This document shows positions 26,132 through 35,700 of a stretch of DNA of 64,000 bases, in pieces. The stretch lies in assembly GCA_041178545.1 (NCBI GenBank), contig JBEGVB010000054.1, positions 1-64,000 on the forward strand, in the 5' to 3' direction. A model generated the notes under the pieces. That model had not been told where the DNA came from. It was given only the letters and a program-made list of their open reading frames with translations, and did no database searches. The position numbers were made by a program, and so were the translations under genes. Origin of the DNA: JBEATZ01 sp041178545 (lineage in GTDB: Bacteria > Planctomycetota > UBA1135 > UBA2386). Within the stretch, counting starts at the first letter, position 1; every line of letters begins with the position of its first letter.

Positions 26132-27601
26132 ATGGCCCGCTCGACCCTGCTGCTGCCCCTGTTTCTCGCCGCCCTCGCCTCGGCCCAGGAACCCGCCCGT
26201 CTCGACGTCGTCGAGATGAGGTCGGGCGAGCGGCTGACGGGCCACGTCGTCTCCCAGGCAGGCGGCATGGTGGAGATCCGGCTCGGCGACGGCGCCGTGG
26301 TCGGGATCGGCATGGACCAGGTCACGGCCGTCCACCGCGGCGCCGGTGGTGCAGCCGCGCCCGCGTCACGCACGCTGCCCACCCGCGAGGAATGGTTCGT
26401 GCTCCATGACGGCAAGGGCGAGCCGGTGGGGTGGATGCAGTCTGCGACCCGCGTCGAGGGCAGTGGCGTGCGGCTCACCGAGGAGTGGGAGTTCACGCTG
26501 GGTGCCCGCAAGGTCGGCATCACGGTCGTCGAGGAGCTCGATGCCGCGCTGCAGCCGCGCACGTCCTACTGGCGCGAGCGCATCCGCACCGACGGTGCCG
26601 CCTCGGTGCTGGAGGAACGCATCCTCACGGCCCAGCTCGGTGTGGAGGGACTCGAGGTCCGGCGCACGACGCCCACCGGCAGCGCCACCTACCGGCTCCC
26701 TGCCGCACGCTCGCTCCAGTTCCCACTCGCGGCGATGGCCCAGGTCCGTCACGGCCTGCTCGCGAAGGACACCGAACCGCTCGAGCTCGCCGTGTTCGAC
26801 CCGATGCTGGAGGAAGTGGTGGTGCGCCGCTACGAGCCCTCCCGCAGGCGCACGGTCGTGCGCGACGGCAGGCAGCAGGACGTGTACGAGGTCGCACAGA
26901 ACGTGCGCACGGTCCGCAACGCCGAGTGGCTCGATGCCGAGGGCAACGTGCTGCGGCGCGAGGTCAGTGGACCCGCCCTCGTGGCCGTGCGCAGCGACCG
27001 TGAGTCGGCACGCCTCGTCGTGCAGTCGACCCTCAAGTACCCGCCCTCGCTCGTGCGCGAGCGCAACGGCGCCTTCGGCCTCTGGTTGCCCAACCCTTCG
27101 TGGGTGGCTGCCGAGGACGCACCTGCAGGGCAGGTCGCACTGCACTGCGATGGCCGCGGGCTCGACCTCGGGCTCGTGCTGCTCGACCACCTGCCTGCCG
27201 GCACCAGCCTGGATGCCGCCACCGACTCCGTGGTGCGCTGGCTCGCGTTGCTGCAGCCGGGCACCCGCGTCGTCGAGCGCAGCCCCGTGCGCGTGCGGGA
27301 CCGCGACGGCATGCGGTTGACGGTGCAGGGCCGCGCAGGCCGCAACGTCCTCGAGGGCGCGGTGTACGTGGTGCCCTGCGGCAACACACACCTCGTGGCC
27401 ACCAGCATAGGGACGAGGGAACAGTGGGCCGAACTGTCTGCCGACGTGACCGCCATGGTGCAGGGGCTCGAACTCGCTCCTGCGGTGCTCTCGCCCGTGC
27501 TGCAGGGACCGCTGGCAGAGAAGCCCGCTCCCAAGCCCGTGCAGGTGCGCGTGGTCGACCTCACCGGCGAGGCGATCCCTGCCGTGCCGCCGCGCCAGTG
27601 A
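26132..27601 (+). CDS. Secreted protein with N-terminal SH3-like domain
   Basis: The 489-residue product has a classical signal peptide (MARSTLLLPLFLAALASAQ). Residues about 26-67 (VEMRSGERLTGHVV... VGIGMDQVTAVHR) look like the small SH3-like beta barrel common in planctomycete secreted proteins; a similar segment opens the HEAT protein at 39100-40332. The remainder is mixed alpha/beta with no recognised domain. GAGGAGA about 8 nt before the ATG supports the start. Its stop lies 3 nt from the stop of the convergent comM gene. Probably periplasmic; function unknown. Confidence 0.75.
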   Translation: MARSTLLLPLFLAALASAQEPARLDVVEMRSGERLTGHVVSQAGGMVEIRLGDGAVVGIGMDQVTAVHRGAGGAAAPASRTLPTREEWFVLHDGKGEPVGWMQSATRVEGSGVRLTEEWEFTLGARKVGITVVEELDAALQPRTSYWRERIRTDGAASVLEERILTAQLGVEGLEVRRTTPTGSATYRLPAARSLQFPLAAMAQVRHGLLAKDTEPLELAVFDPMLEEVVVRRYEPSRRRTVVRDGRQQDVYEVAQNVRTVRNAEWLDAEGNVLRREVSGPALVAVRSDRESARLVVQSTLKYPPSLVRERNGAFGLWLPNPSWVAAEDAPAGQVALHCDGRGLDLGLVLLDHLPAGTSLDAATDSVVRWLALLQPGTRVVERSPVRVRDRDGMRLTVQGRAGRNVLEGAVYVVPCGNTHLVATSIGTREQWAELSADVTAMVQGLELAPAVLSPVLQGPLAEKPAPKPVQVRVVDLTGEAIPAVPPRQ

Positions 27602-27604
27602 GCG

Positions 27605-29131
27605 TCAGCACGACACCGGCTGGCCGCAGCCCCGCAGGCACGCAGCCTCGACCACATGGGGCTCCCCGACCGTCTCGCAGTCGTCCAGGTCGGCAAGGGT
27701 CCGCGCGATCCTGAGCAAGCGGATCCGCGTGCGCGTGCCGAAGCGGTGCAACCGCTGCAACTCCTCCAGTAGGTGCAGCACGCCCTCACCGGCACCGCAG
27801 GCTGCCGTGAGCGCACCGTCCTCGAGCCGACCGTTCCACACGGGTGCCCCGCTGCGCGCCTGGCGTGCGAGCTGTCGCGCGCGAGCCACCTCCACCTGCG
27901 CCCGGAATGCCGCAGTGGTGGCGGACTCCGGCGCGCGCCCCCGGAAGCACGCAGGGTCCAGGGCCGGCACCTCGACCTGCAGGTCGATGCGGTCCAGCAG
28001 GGGGCCGGACAGCCGGTTGCGGTAGCGCTCCACGGTCGGCCGCGAGCAACGGCAGGGGCGTTGTGGGTGGCCGAGGAAGCCGCACGGGCACGGGTTCATC
28101 GCCGCCACCAGCAGGAAGTCGGCAGGCATGCGCACCACCTGCCGGGCGCGGCCGATCGTCACCTCGCCGGACTCCAGCGGCTGGCGCAGTGCCTCCAGCG
28201 TGTCGCGGCGGAACTCGGGCAGTTCGTCGAGGAACAGAACGCCACGGTGTGCCAGCGTCACCTCGCCGGGGCGAACGTCCGCGCCGCCGCCCAGCAGGCT
28301 CGCCGTCGAGCTCGTGTGGTGCGGTGCCCGGAACGGCCTGCCCGTCGGCATCCCGTGCCCGCCTGCCGCGGTGTGCACCTTGAGCACCTCCAGTGCCTCC
28401 TCGGCGTCGGGGTCGGGCATCAAGCCGACGAGGCGCCGCAGCAGTGCCGTCTTGCCGGAGCCGGGCGGCCCCGAGAACAGCAGGTTGTGCCGCCCTGCTG
28501 CGGCCACCAGCAGGGCGCGCTTGGGCGTCTCGTGCCCGCGGATGTCGGCCAGCTCCGGGGCGTGCGCCGGCCGCAGCAACGGCGCTGGCGCGACCTGCGG
28601 CAGGGCGCGGTGCTGTGCGAGCCACAGCAGGGCCTCGGCCACGGTGGCTGCGCCCAGCACCTCGATGCCCGGGATCGCGGCGCAGCGGGCCGCGTCCTCG
28701 GGGCCGGTGAGCACCGTGCGGCAGCAGCTCGCACGCGCGGAGAGGGCCACGCTCACGATGCCCCTCGCCGGCAGGATCCGGCCCTGCAGGTTGACCTCGC
28801 CGTGTGCACACAGGCCCTCCGTGCGGGACGGGTCGAACATCCCTCCGGCACCTGCCAGTGCGATGGCGAGCGGGAGGTCGAAGCCGCTGCCGGCCTTGCG
28901 CAACTCGGCAGGCGCGAAGTTGACGGTGGTCACGCCGCGCGGCGTGGGGAGGTCGAGTGCGTGGAAGGCCTGGAGCACGCGGTGGTACGCCTCGCGCACG
29001 CCAGCGTCCACGAGTCCCAGGATGCGCGGTGTGCCGTCGCCCGCGTCCCGCACAGTGGCCTCCACGGCCACGGGGATCGCGTCGACGCCGCACACCAGCC
29101 CGCTGCCGACGGTCACGGTGGGTGGTCCCAT
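27605..29131 (-). CDS. comM: YifB/ComM-family Mg-chelatase-like AAA ATPase
   Basis: ComM is a hexameric helicase-like ATPase that promotes branch migration during natural transformation; many genomes carry it as YifB. The 508-residue product has the N-terminal ChlI/Lon-like domain (VTTVNFAPAELRKAGSGFDLPLAIAL), Walker A FSGPPGSGKTALL, Walker B GVLFLDELPEF, the motif AAMNPCPCGFLGHP with its cysteine cluster, and the C-terminal Mg-chelatase domain (RIRLLRIARTLADL). The ATG chosen gives the standard family length. With a type IV pilus in the same window, a competence role is possible, but YifB is also common in non-competent bacteria. Confidence 0.93.
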   Translation of the reverse strand: MGPPTVTVGSGLVCGVDAIPVAVEATVRDAGDGTPRILGLVDAGVREAYHRVLQAFHALDLPTPRGVTTVNFAPAELRKAGSGFDLPLAIALAGAGGMFDPSRTEGLCAHGEVNLQGRILPARGIVSVALSARASCCRTVLTGPEDAARCAAIPGIEVLGAATVAEALLWLAQHRALPQVAPAPLLRPAHAPELADIRGHETPKRALLVAAAGRHNLLFSGPPGSGKTALLRRLVGLMPDPDAEEALEVLKVHTAAGGHGMPTGRPFRAPHHTSSTASLLGGGADVRPGEVTLAHRGVLFLDELPEFRRDTLEALRQPLESGEVTIGRARQVVRMPADFLLVAAMNPCPCGFLGHPQRPCRCSRPTVERYRNRLSGPLLDRIDLQVEVPALDPACFRGRAPESATTAAFRAQVEVARARQLARQARSGAPVWNGRLEDGALTAACGAGEGVLHLLEELQRLHRFGTRTRIRLLRIARTLADLDDCETVGEPHVVEAACLRGCGQPVSC

Positions 29132-29175
29132 GCCATGCTGTGCACGGGACCCCGCTCCGGTGGCGCACCAAACTG

Positions 29176-29649
29176 CTACTTCGTCGCAGCTTCCTGCAGG
29201 AACCGGAGCAGGGCGCCGAGACCGGCTCGCGAGCCGGGGTGGAACGCCAGGCGCTTCGCCTGGACGCGGTTCCCGTCGCGCACCAGCCTCGGTCCGAAGG
29301 TCGCGGCACGCAGCCTCGGGTCGACGACCCGCAGGGACATGAGCACGGACAGTGCCGTGCCCGGCGCGACGTCCGGGGCCACCAGCACGCAGTCGTGTCC
29401 GCCGGCAGCGAGGTAGGCGGTGCGCGCCTCGCCGAGGTCGCGTGCGAGGTCGACGCGGTAGCCGCCGCGGCGCAGCTCGCCCACGAGGCCTGCCATGCAG
29501 CGGTCGTCGCCCACGAGCGCGAGCAGGTCCTTGGTCACGGTTTCGCCTTCTTCCACCTGCCCGGCATCGGCAGGGCCTGCTCCCGAGGGTGAAGGCTCGA
29601 CACCGACATCGGACCCAATCGGGACGCCGCGGCGGAATGACCATGCCAT
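29176..29649 (-). CDS. Degenerate receiver-like (pseudo-CheY) protein
   Basis: From the ATG at 29649 the product is 157 residues; a GTG at 29538 would give 120 residues beginning MTKDLLALVG, which is closer to a bare receiver domain. The pattern LLALVGDD... LVGELRRGGYRVDLARDLGEAR... HDCVLVAPDVAPGTALSVLMSLR follows a response-regulator receiver. The phosphoacceptor Asp expected in the third strand is replaced (LVAPD instead of a VLLDL-type strand), so it may not be phosphorylated. No output domain is present. It is upstream of comM on the same strand (44 nt gap) and divergent from the giant macroglobulin gene. The fold call is tentative. Confidence 0.5.
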   Translation of the reverse strand: MAWSFRRGVPIGSDVGVEPSPSGAGPADAGQVEEGETVTKDLLALVGDDRCMAGLVGELRRGGYRVDLARDLGEARTAYLAAGGHDCVLVAPDVAPGTALSVLMSLRVVDPRLRAATFGPRLVRDGNRVQAKRLAFHPGSRAGLGALLRFLQEAATK

Positions 29650-29744
29650 CGTTGCCTCTCGGCCTGAACCCGAGGGAAGCTCAGGGCGTTGCGGGCGTCC
29701 CAACCTCCTTGGCGCGGCCCGCTGTTTGCTGAACGAGACACCTC

Positions 29745-32700
29745 ATGTCCGACCGACTCCCCCGTCGTGGTCTGCTGTTCCTGATGCTCTCCTTCCTGCT
29801 CGCCGCAGTGGGGGGCATGGCCTCCCTGCAGCAGGGCGAGGACCTGCTCGTCCAGCGTCGGTACGCGGAGGCGGCCGCAGCGCTCGCAGAGGCCGAGCGG
29901 ACCGCGCCTGCCGAGCAGAAGGAGCGCATCCTGTACCTGCGCGGACGCGCCGAACTGCTCGCCGGCCAGCCGGATGCCGCCGTGGCGACGTTCCGGCGGC
30001 TCGTCGACTCGGTTCCCGGCACCGGCTGGCGCGCCTCGGCGCGGTTCCAGGAGGCCCTCGCCCACGAGCGTGCAGGGCGGCTGCGGGAGGCGGCAGAGAT
30101 CCACCGGGCCGAGGTGCAGAAGCTCGTCGGCCTGGAGCGGAAGGAGGAGGTCGCTGCCACGTACCTGGCCCTTGCCGACCGTGCGCTCGCGGCAGAACCG
30201 CCCGACCACGCCAAGGCCGTGGGGTTCCTCGACCTCGCGCTCGACCTCGGCCTCTCGCAGCCCAAGGCGCGGGCGGTGCAGCTCCGTGCCGCGGCCTCGC
30301 AGCTCGCTGCAGGCCAGGCGGCAGCCGCGGTGCAGCGGCTCCTGCCCCTCGTCGCGGTCCTCGATGTTCCGGGCGGGAAACACAAGGCCATGCTGCTGCT
30401 CGGTCAGGCACGCAGGTCCGCGGGCGACGCCGCGGGCGCGCGCGCGGTGCTGCGGGACCTGCGAGCCGAGTCGCCCGACGCCGCCGAGAGCGCCGAGGCA
30501 GCCTGGGAGATCGCACTGAGCTTCGGTGTGCCGACGCCCTCGCCGTTCGAGCTGGACCGCGCGGTCCAGGCGCTGCGCGACCTCGCGGCCAAGCACCCGG
30601 CGCACCCCAAGGCGCGCGTGGCCAGCCACCTCGTGGCCCAGTGCCTCAACCACTGCGGCCGCAGCGCCGAGGCACTCAAGGCACTCGAGGAGTTCCTGGC
30701 TGCACCGACGGATGCACCTGCGGACGAGGTGGCTGCTGCGCGTGCGATGCGAGGGGACGTCCTTGCCGCACAGGTGCGGCTGGAGGATGCGATTGCCGCA
30801 TGGCGTGACTACCTCGCACAGCATCCCTCGCACTCCGCCTGGGAGCGCGTCCAGCGCCAGATCGTCGACGCGGAGTACGCACTGGCCATGGCTGCGGTGC
30901 AGGAGGGCAGGACGGGCCAAGAACGTGCGCGCGAGCGCCTTGCCGCCTTCGCACGCGCCTACCCGCTCGACGAACGCAACCCCGAGGTCCTCGCCACGTT
31001 CGGCGACCTGTTGCTGGCGGAGGAACGGTACGAGGAGGCGCGCGAGGCCTACGCACGCTGCGTGAGCAAGTACCCCGGCAAGGAAGCCAGCTCGCGCGCA
31101 CAGTTCCAGGTGGGGGTGATCCACGAGACGAAGCAGTTCGACTACGAGCGCGCGCTCGCGGCATACCGCGCGGTCACGTGGGGTGCCTTCATGGCGCAGG
31201 CGGGCGACCGCATCGAGGCGCTCACCCGCAAGAGCCTGCAGCTGTTCACCGAGCGCAGTTTCCGCAGCGACGAGAAGGCCACGTTCCGGCTCACCTCGCG
31301 CAACATCGAGAAGGTCCGTGTGCGCGTGTTCCGGCTCGACCTCGAGGACTACTTCCGCGCCACGCACACGGCAGGCGAGGTGCAGCGGCTCGACATCGAG
31401 GTGATCCAGCCGGACCGCACCTTCGAGAGCGCGGTGCCCGAGTACGTGAAGCACCGCGAGACCGTGCGGGAGGTCGAGGTCGGGATGACCGAGCCAGGCG
31501 CCTACGTGGTGAAGGTCGACGACCGCGAGCTGGAGGCGACGGCCATGGTCCTGGTCTCGGATCTCGCGCTCGTCACCAAGGCGAGCCGCACCGAGCTGCT
31601 TGCCTTCGCGCAGAACGTGCGCGAGGACCGCGCCGAGGCCGGGGTGCGCGTGGTCGTCTCGGACGGCAGCAAGGTGGTGACCGAAGGCGTGACCGGTGCC
31701 GACGGCATCTGGCGCTGGCGCAGCGACGAGTTGCGCAAGATCGAGAACCTCGTGGTGTTCGCCGTCAACGCCCGCGGTTCCGGGGCCAGCTCGGTTGGTC
31801 TCGGCGGGCTCGGGTACAGCGCCGGGCTCTCCGCGCAGGGCTACCTGTTCACGGACCGTCCCCTGTGTGCACCCGGCCAGTCGCTGCACCTCAAGGCCAT
31901 CGTGCGCGAGGTCGAGGGCGGCACCTGGCGCCTGCCCCGCGAGTCTGGGTGGCGTTTCCGCGCCCTCGGTGCCGACGGGCGCGTGGTGTCGCAACAGCGT
32001 GTCACCTTCGGTTCCTTCGGCACCTTCAGCACCCGCGTCGACGTGCCTGCTGGCGCGCCGACGGGGACCTGGACCGCGGTGGTCGACCGCGAGGACGGCT
32101 CGGAGCCCTCGTTCCGCACCACGTTCGAGGTGGCTCAGTACGAGCGGCCCCGCATGCAACTGTCCTTCGAGCTCGACCAGCAGGTCGTGTTCCGCGGCGA
32201 GCCGATCACGGGCAGGGTCCGGGCGACTCACTTCTTCGGCGGGCCGGCTGCGGGCCGCCCGGTCGCGTGCACCATGCGGCTGCCCGACGGCTCGGTGGCG
32301 GAGGTGCGCGGGACCACGACGGCTGCAGGCGAGTTGCCAGTGACCTTCGAGACGCGTGAGTTCGCGGAGGAGGGCATGGCCGTGCTGGTGGCGGAACTGC
32401 CGAGCGACAGCGTGCGTGCGAGCGTGGCGGTGCCGGTGGTGGTCACCGAGTTCACTCCCGTGGTGCGCACCGTGCGCAACGTGTACCTGACCGGCGAGAA
32501 GTTCGAGGCACGGGTCTCGCTGGTGGACCGCGCAGGCAAGCCGGTGGCGCGGAAGGCCGACGTGGTGCTGTTGCGCGTGGAGTCCCAGCGTGGTGCAACG
32601 GTGGAGGTCGAGGTCGCTCGCGTCCCGGTCACGACGGGCGGCGACGGCAACGCCGTGGCCGTGCTCTCGGCACCGAAGGGCGGCCTGCACGGCGTCCGGG

Positions 32701-35700
32701 TCGAGGCGCGCGACCGGTTCGGCAACCTCGTGACCGGCCAGACCAACCTGTCGGTCTCGGGCGACGACGACACGGTCAAGCTGCGCCTGCTGTGCGACCG
32801 CGACACGTTCTCCCTCGGCGAGCGCATCCCGCTGCGGGTCGTCAACCGCGCGGGCTCCCGCCTCGCATTGCTGACGTGGCAGGGCGACGGGATCCTCGAG
32901 TGCCGCGCCGAGCGGTTGGAGGCCGGCGACCAGCAGCGCTTCCTCGACCTGCGCCCCGAGCACGCGCCCAACTTCGGGTTCGCGATCACGATGGTCGACG
33001 GCAACCGCCTGCACGAGGCCCAGCGCGACTTCGTGGTCGAGCGCAGGCTCGAGGTCCGCGTGCAGGTGCCCGCCGAGGCGAAGCCGGGCGAGGACATCGA
33101 GGTCGCCCTCGAGGCGCGCGACAGCACGGGGGCCCCGGCAGCGGCCGAGCTCGCGCTGGCGATGGTGGACGAGGCACTGCTCGCGCTCCGCCCGGACGAC
33201 TCCGGCTCCCTTGCCACCTTCTTCCAGGCCGGTCGGCGCGAGACCGCCTTCCGCACGGCCTCGAGCTGCACCTGGAACTACAAGGGCGCGAGCCGCAGGG
33301 TGTCGGCCGACCTGCTGGCCGAGGAGCGTCGCCGCGATGCCGAGGCAGGTGAGCCGCGCGCGCCTGGAGAGGGCGGAGCCGCTGCAGACCCGAACAAGCA
33401 GAATGCCTTCGACTCCAACCAGTGGGACTCGGCAGTCGGCCTCGGTGGGGGTGCGGGCGGCCGGTTTGCCGGCCGGAACGCCCAACCCGGCGGTGCCCCG
33501 CGTCCGGGCGGCGGCGGTGGCTCCGGCGGCCCCATGAGCCCGGGTCCGGCTGGACCCGCGACCGGCGGTCCCGGGCAGGTGCTCGGGGGTTTCCTGCCAC
33601 AGGCCGCACTGAACCGGCAGTTCGTGGACCTCAATGGGTTCGGGGCCGGCTCCGGATACGTGGCCCTCGGCAGCAATGGCTGGCAGGAGGAGGTGCAGGA
33701 CCCGACGGCACCTCGCATCGACTTCCGTGCGCTCGGCGCCTGGGTCCCGGCGGTCCTCACCGACGCCAACGGCAGGGCCGTGACCCGGGTCCGCATGCCC
33801 GACAGCACCACCGGCTGGGCCGTGCGTGTGCGCGGCATCACCGTGGGCACGGACGCGGGCGAGGGACGGGGGCGGCTGCAGACCCGCAAGCAGTTGCAGG
33901 CAAGCTTGGTGGGTCCGGTGGCCCTCACCGAGGGCGACACGGTCACGCTGACGGCCGAGGTCCGCAACCAGTCTGGCACCGACCAGACGGTGGCCGTCAC
34001 CATCGGGGCCAAGGACGGGGTGGGGCAGGCCAAGGAAGAGCGTGCGCTTGCAGCCGGTGCCGAGGCGACCTTGGACCACACGGTTGCCGAGGTGGCTGTC
34101 GAACCGGTGACGCGCATCCTCACGGCAGTCGCAGGCAGCCTTCGCGACGAGGTCCACTGGAGTGCGCCAGTGCGCCCATTCGGCATCGAGACGCATGCCG
34201 GTCGCAGCGGCACGGTTCGTTCCCGCGAGGCCTTCGAGCTCTCGCTGCCGGTGGGTCGCCCGGCAACCCAACTGCGCCTCGTGGTCGAGGTGGGGCCCGA
34301 CCCGGGCCGCGACCTCGTCACGGCGGCGCTCGGCTCCGGCTTCCTGCCGGGCAACCAGCGCCTCGCGGAGGGTTCCAACCTCGCCCGTGCGAGCCGCGGC
34401 CTCGCAGCACTGCTCGCACTCGAGTACCTCGAGCGCACGGGCGGCAGCCGGCGCGTGGACAAGGACCGCCTCTCGGCCGCTGCCGAGTCGGCCGTCGCTG
34501 CCCTCGGCAACAGTCTGCTCAAGGAGGGCGGGTACGCGTGGACCGGCAAGGGTTCGTTCGACGCCCGCACCACCGCACAGGCGGTGCGGTTCCTGGTGCT
34601 GGCGCGGAGGCGCGGCACCACGGGCGCAGAGGACCTGCTGAATGCCGCGTCCGAGGCGCTGTTGCGCCAGCTGGGTTCCGCCGGCCCGGACCAGCGTGCC
34701 GACATGCTGCACGCCCTGGCGGCAGCAGACCGTGCACGGTTCGAGGCACTCAACACGCTGCACCGCGGCCGCACGGGACTCGGCGTGCGCGGCCTCGCCC
34801 AGCTCGGGCTCGCATGGGTCGCACTGCGTCGGGTGGAACTGGCTGCCGAGGCACTCGCGACGCTGCGTGAGAGCGGGGCAGAGCTTGCCAAGGCCTCCAC
34901 CGAGGCGCTTGCCCTCGCGGCGCAACTCGGTGCGCTGGTGGACCCGCGCGATGCCACGCTAACGGTGCTCGCGGACCAGCTCCGCAGCCGCAGGTCCGGC
35001 GCCGGCTGGGAGACCGCCGAAGCCACGGCTGCCGCAGTGGGGGCCCTTGCCGCACTGCAGGGTGATGCGCAGGCCACGGCAGCCACGGAGGTGGTCGTGC
35101 GCGTCAACGGCGAGGAACTCGCCCGCGTGCGCCGCGGCGCCGAACGCACGCGCTTCGAGGTGCCCGAGGCGAAGGTGAAGCAGTCGGGCAACCTGGTCGA
35201 GCTCGCAGTCGAGGGCGGCGGGACTGCCTGGTGGTCTGCGGACCTCACGGGCTTTGCGCAGGGTTTCGTCGACTCCGACCGAAACCTGTCGGCCTTCCGG
35301 GTCGACCGCAGCTACCAGCCCGCGGCACTGCGGCACGAGGGCGCGGTGGTGCCCTCCGGCTTCAGCTGTGTGCGCGGGGAGCGGATCCCGACCTTCCGCA
35401 ACACCCTCACGCAGATGCGCAAGGGCGAGAGCGGGAGCGTCTCCGTCACCTTCTCGGGACCCGACCCGAGGCAGCGCAGGGACGGCGGCCCGGTGGTGGT
35501 CGAGGAGCCACTGCCCGCCGGCTGCTCGGTGCCGCGCGACTCCGTCGTGGGGTCGTTCGAGGCCGTGGACGTGTTGCCGGACCGCCTGGTCGTGCAGTTC
35601 CGCCCCGGCACCCTGAGTGGTTCGTTCCGCTACGACCTGCAGGCGCGCTTCCCCGGCACCTACCGGGCGCTGCCCACGCGCGTCCAGGACGTGGCCAACG

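Noticed and set aside
29535..34925. A very long open frame on the strand opposite the macroglobulin gene (about 1800 codons)
   Set aside because: It is a shadow of the real gene, caused by the strong third-position GC bias. It is rich in Arg, Gly, His and Ala, has no domain, and the opposite strand encodes a recognisable family.
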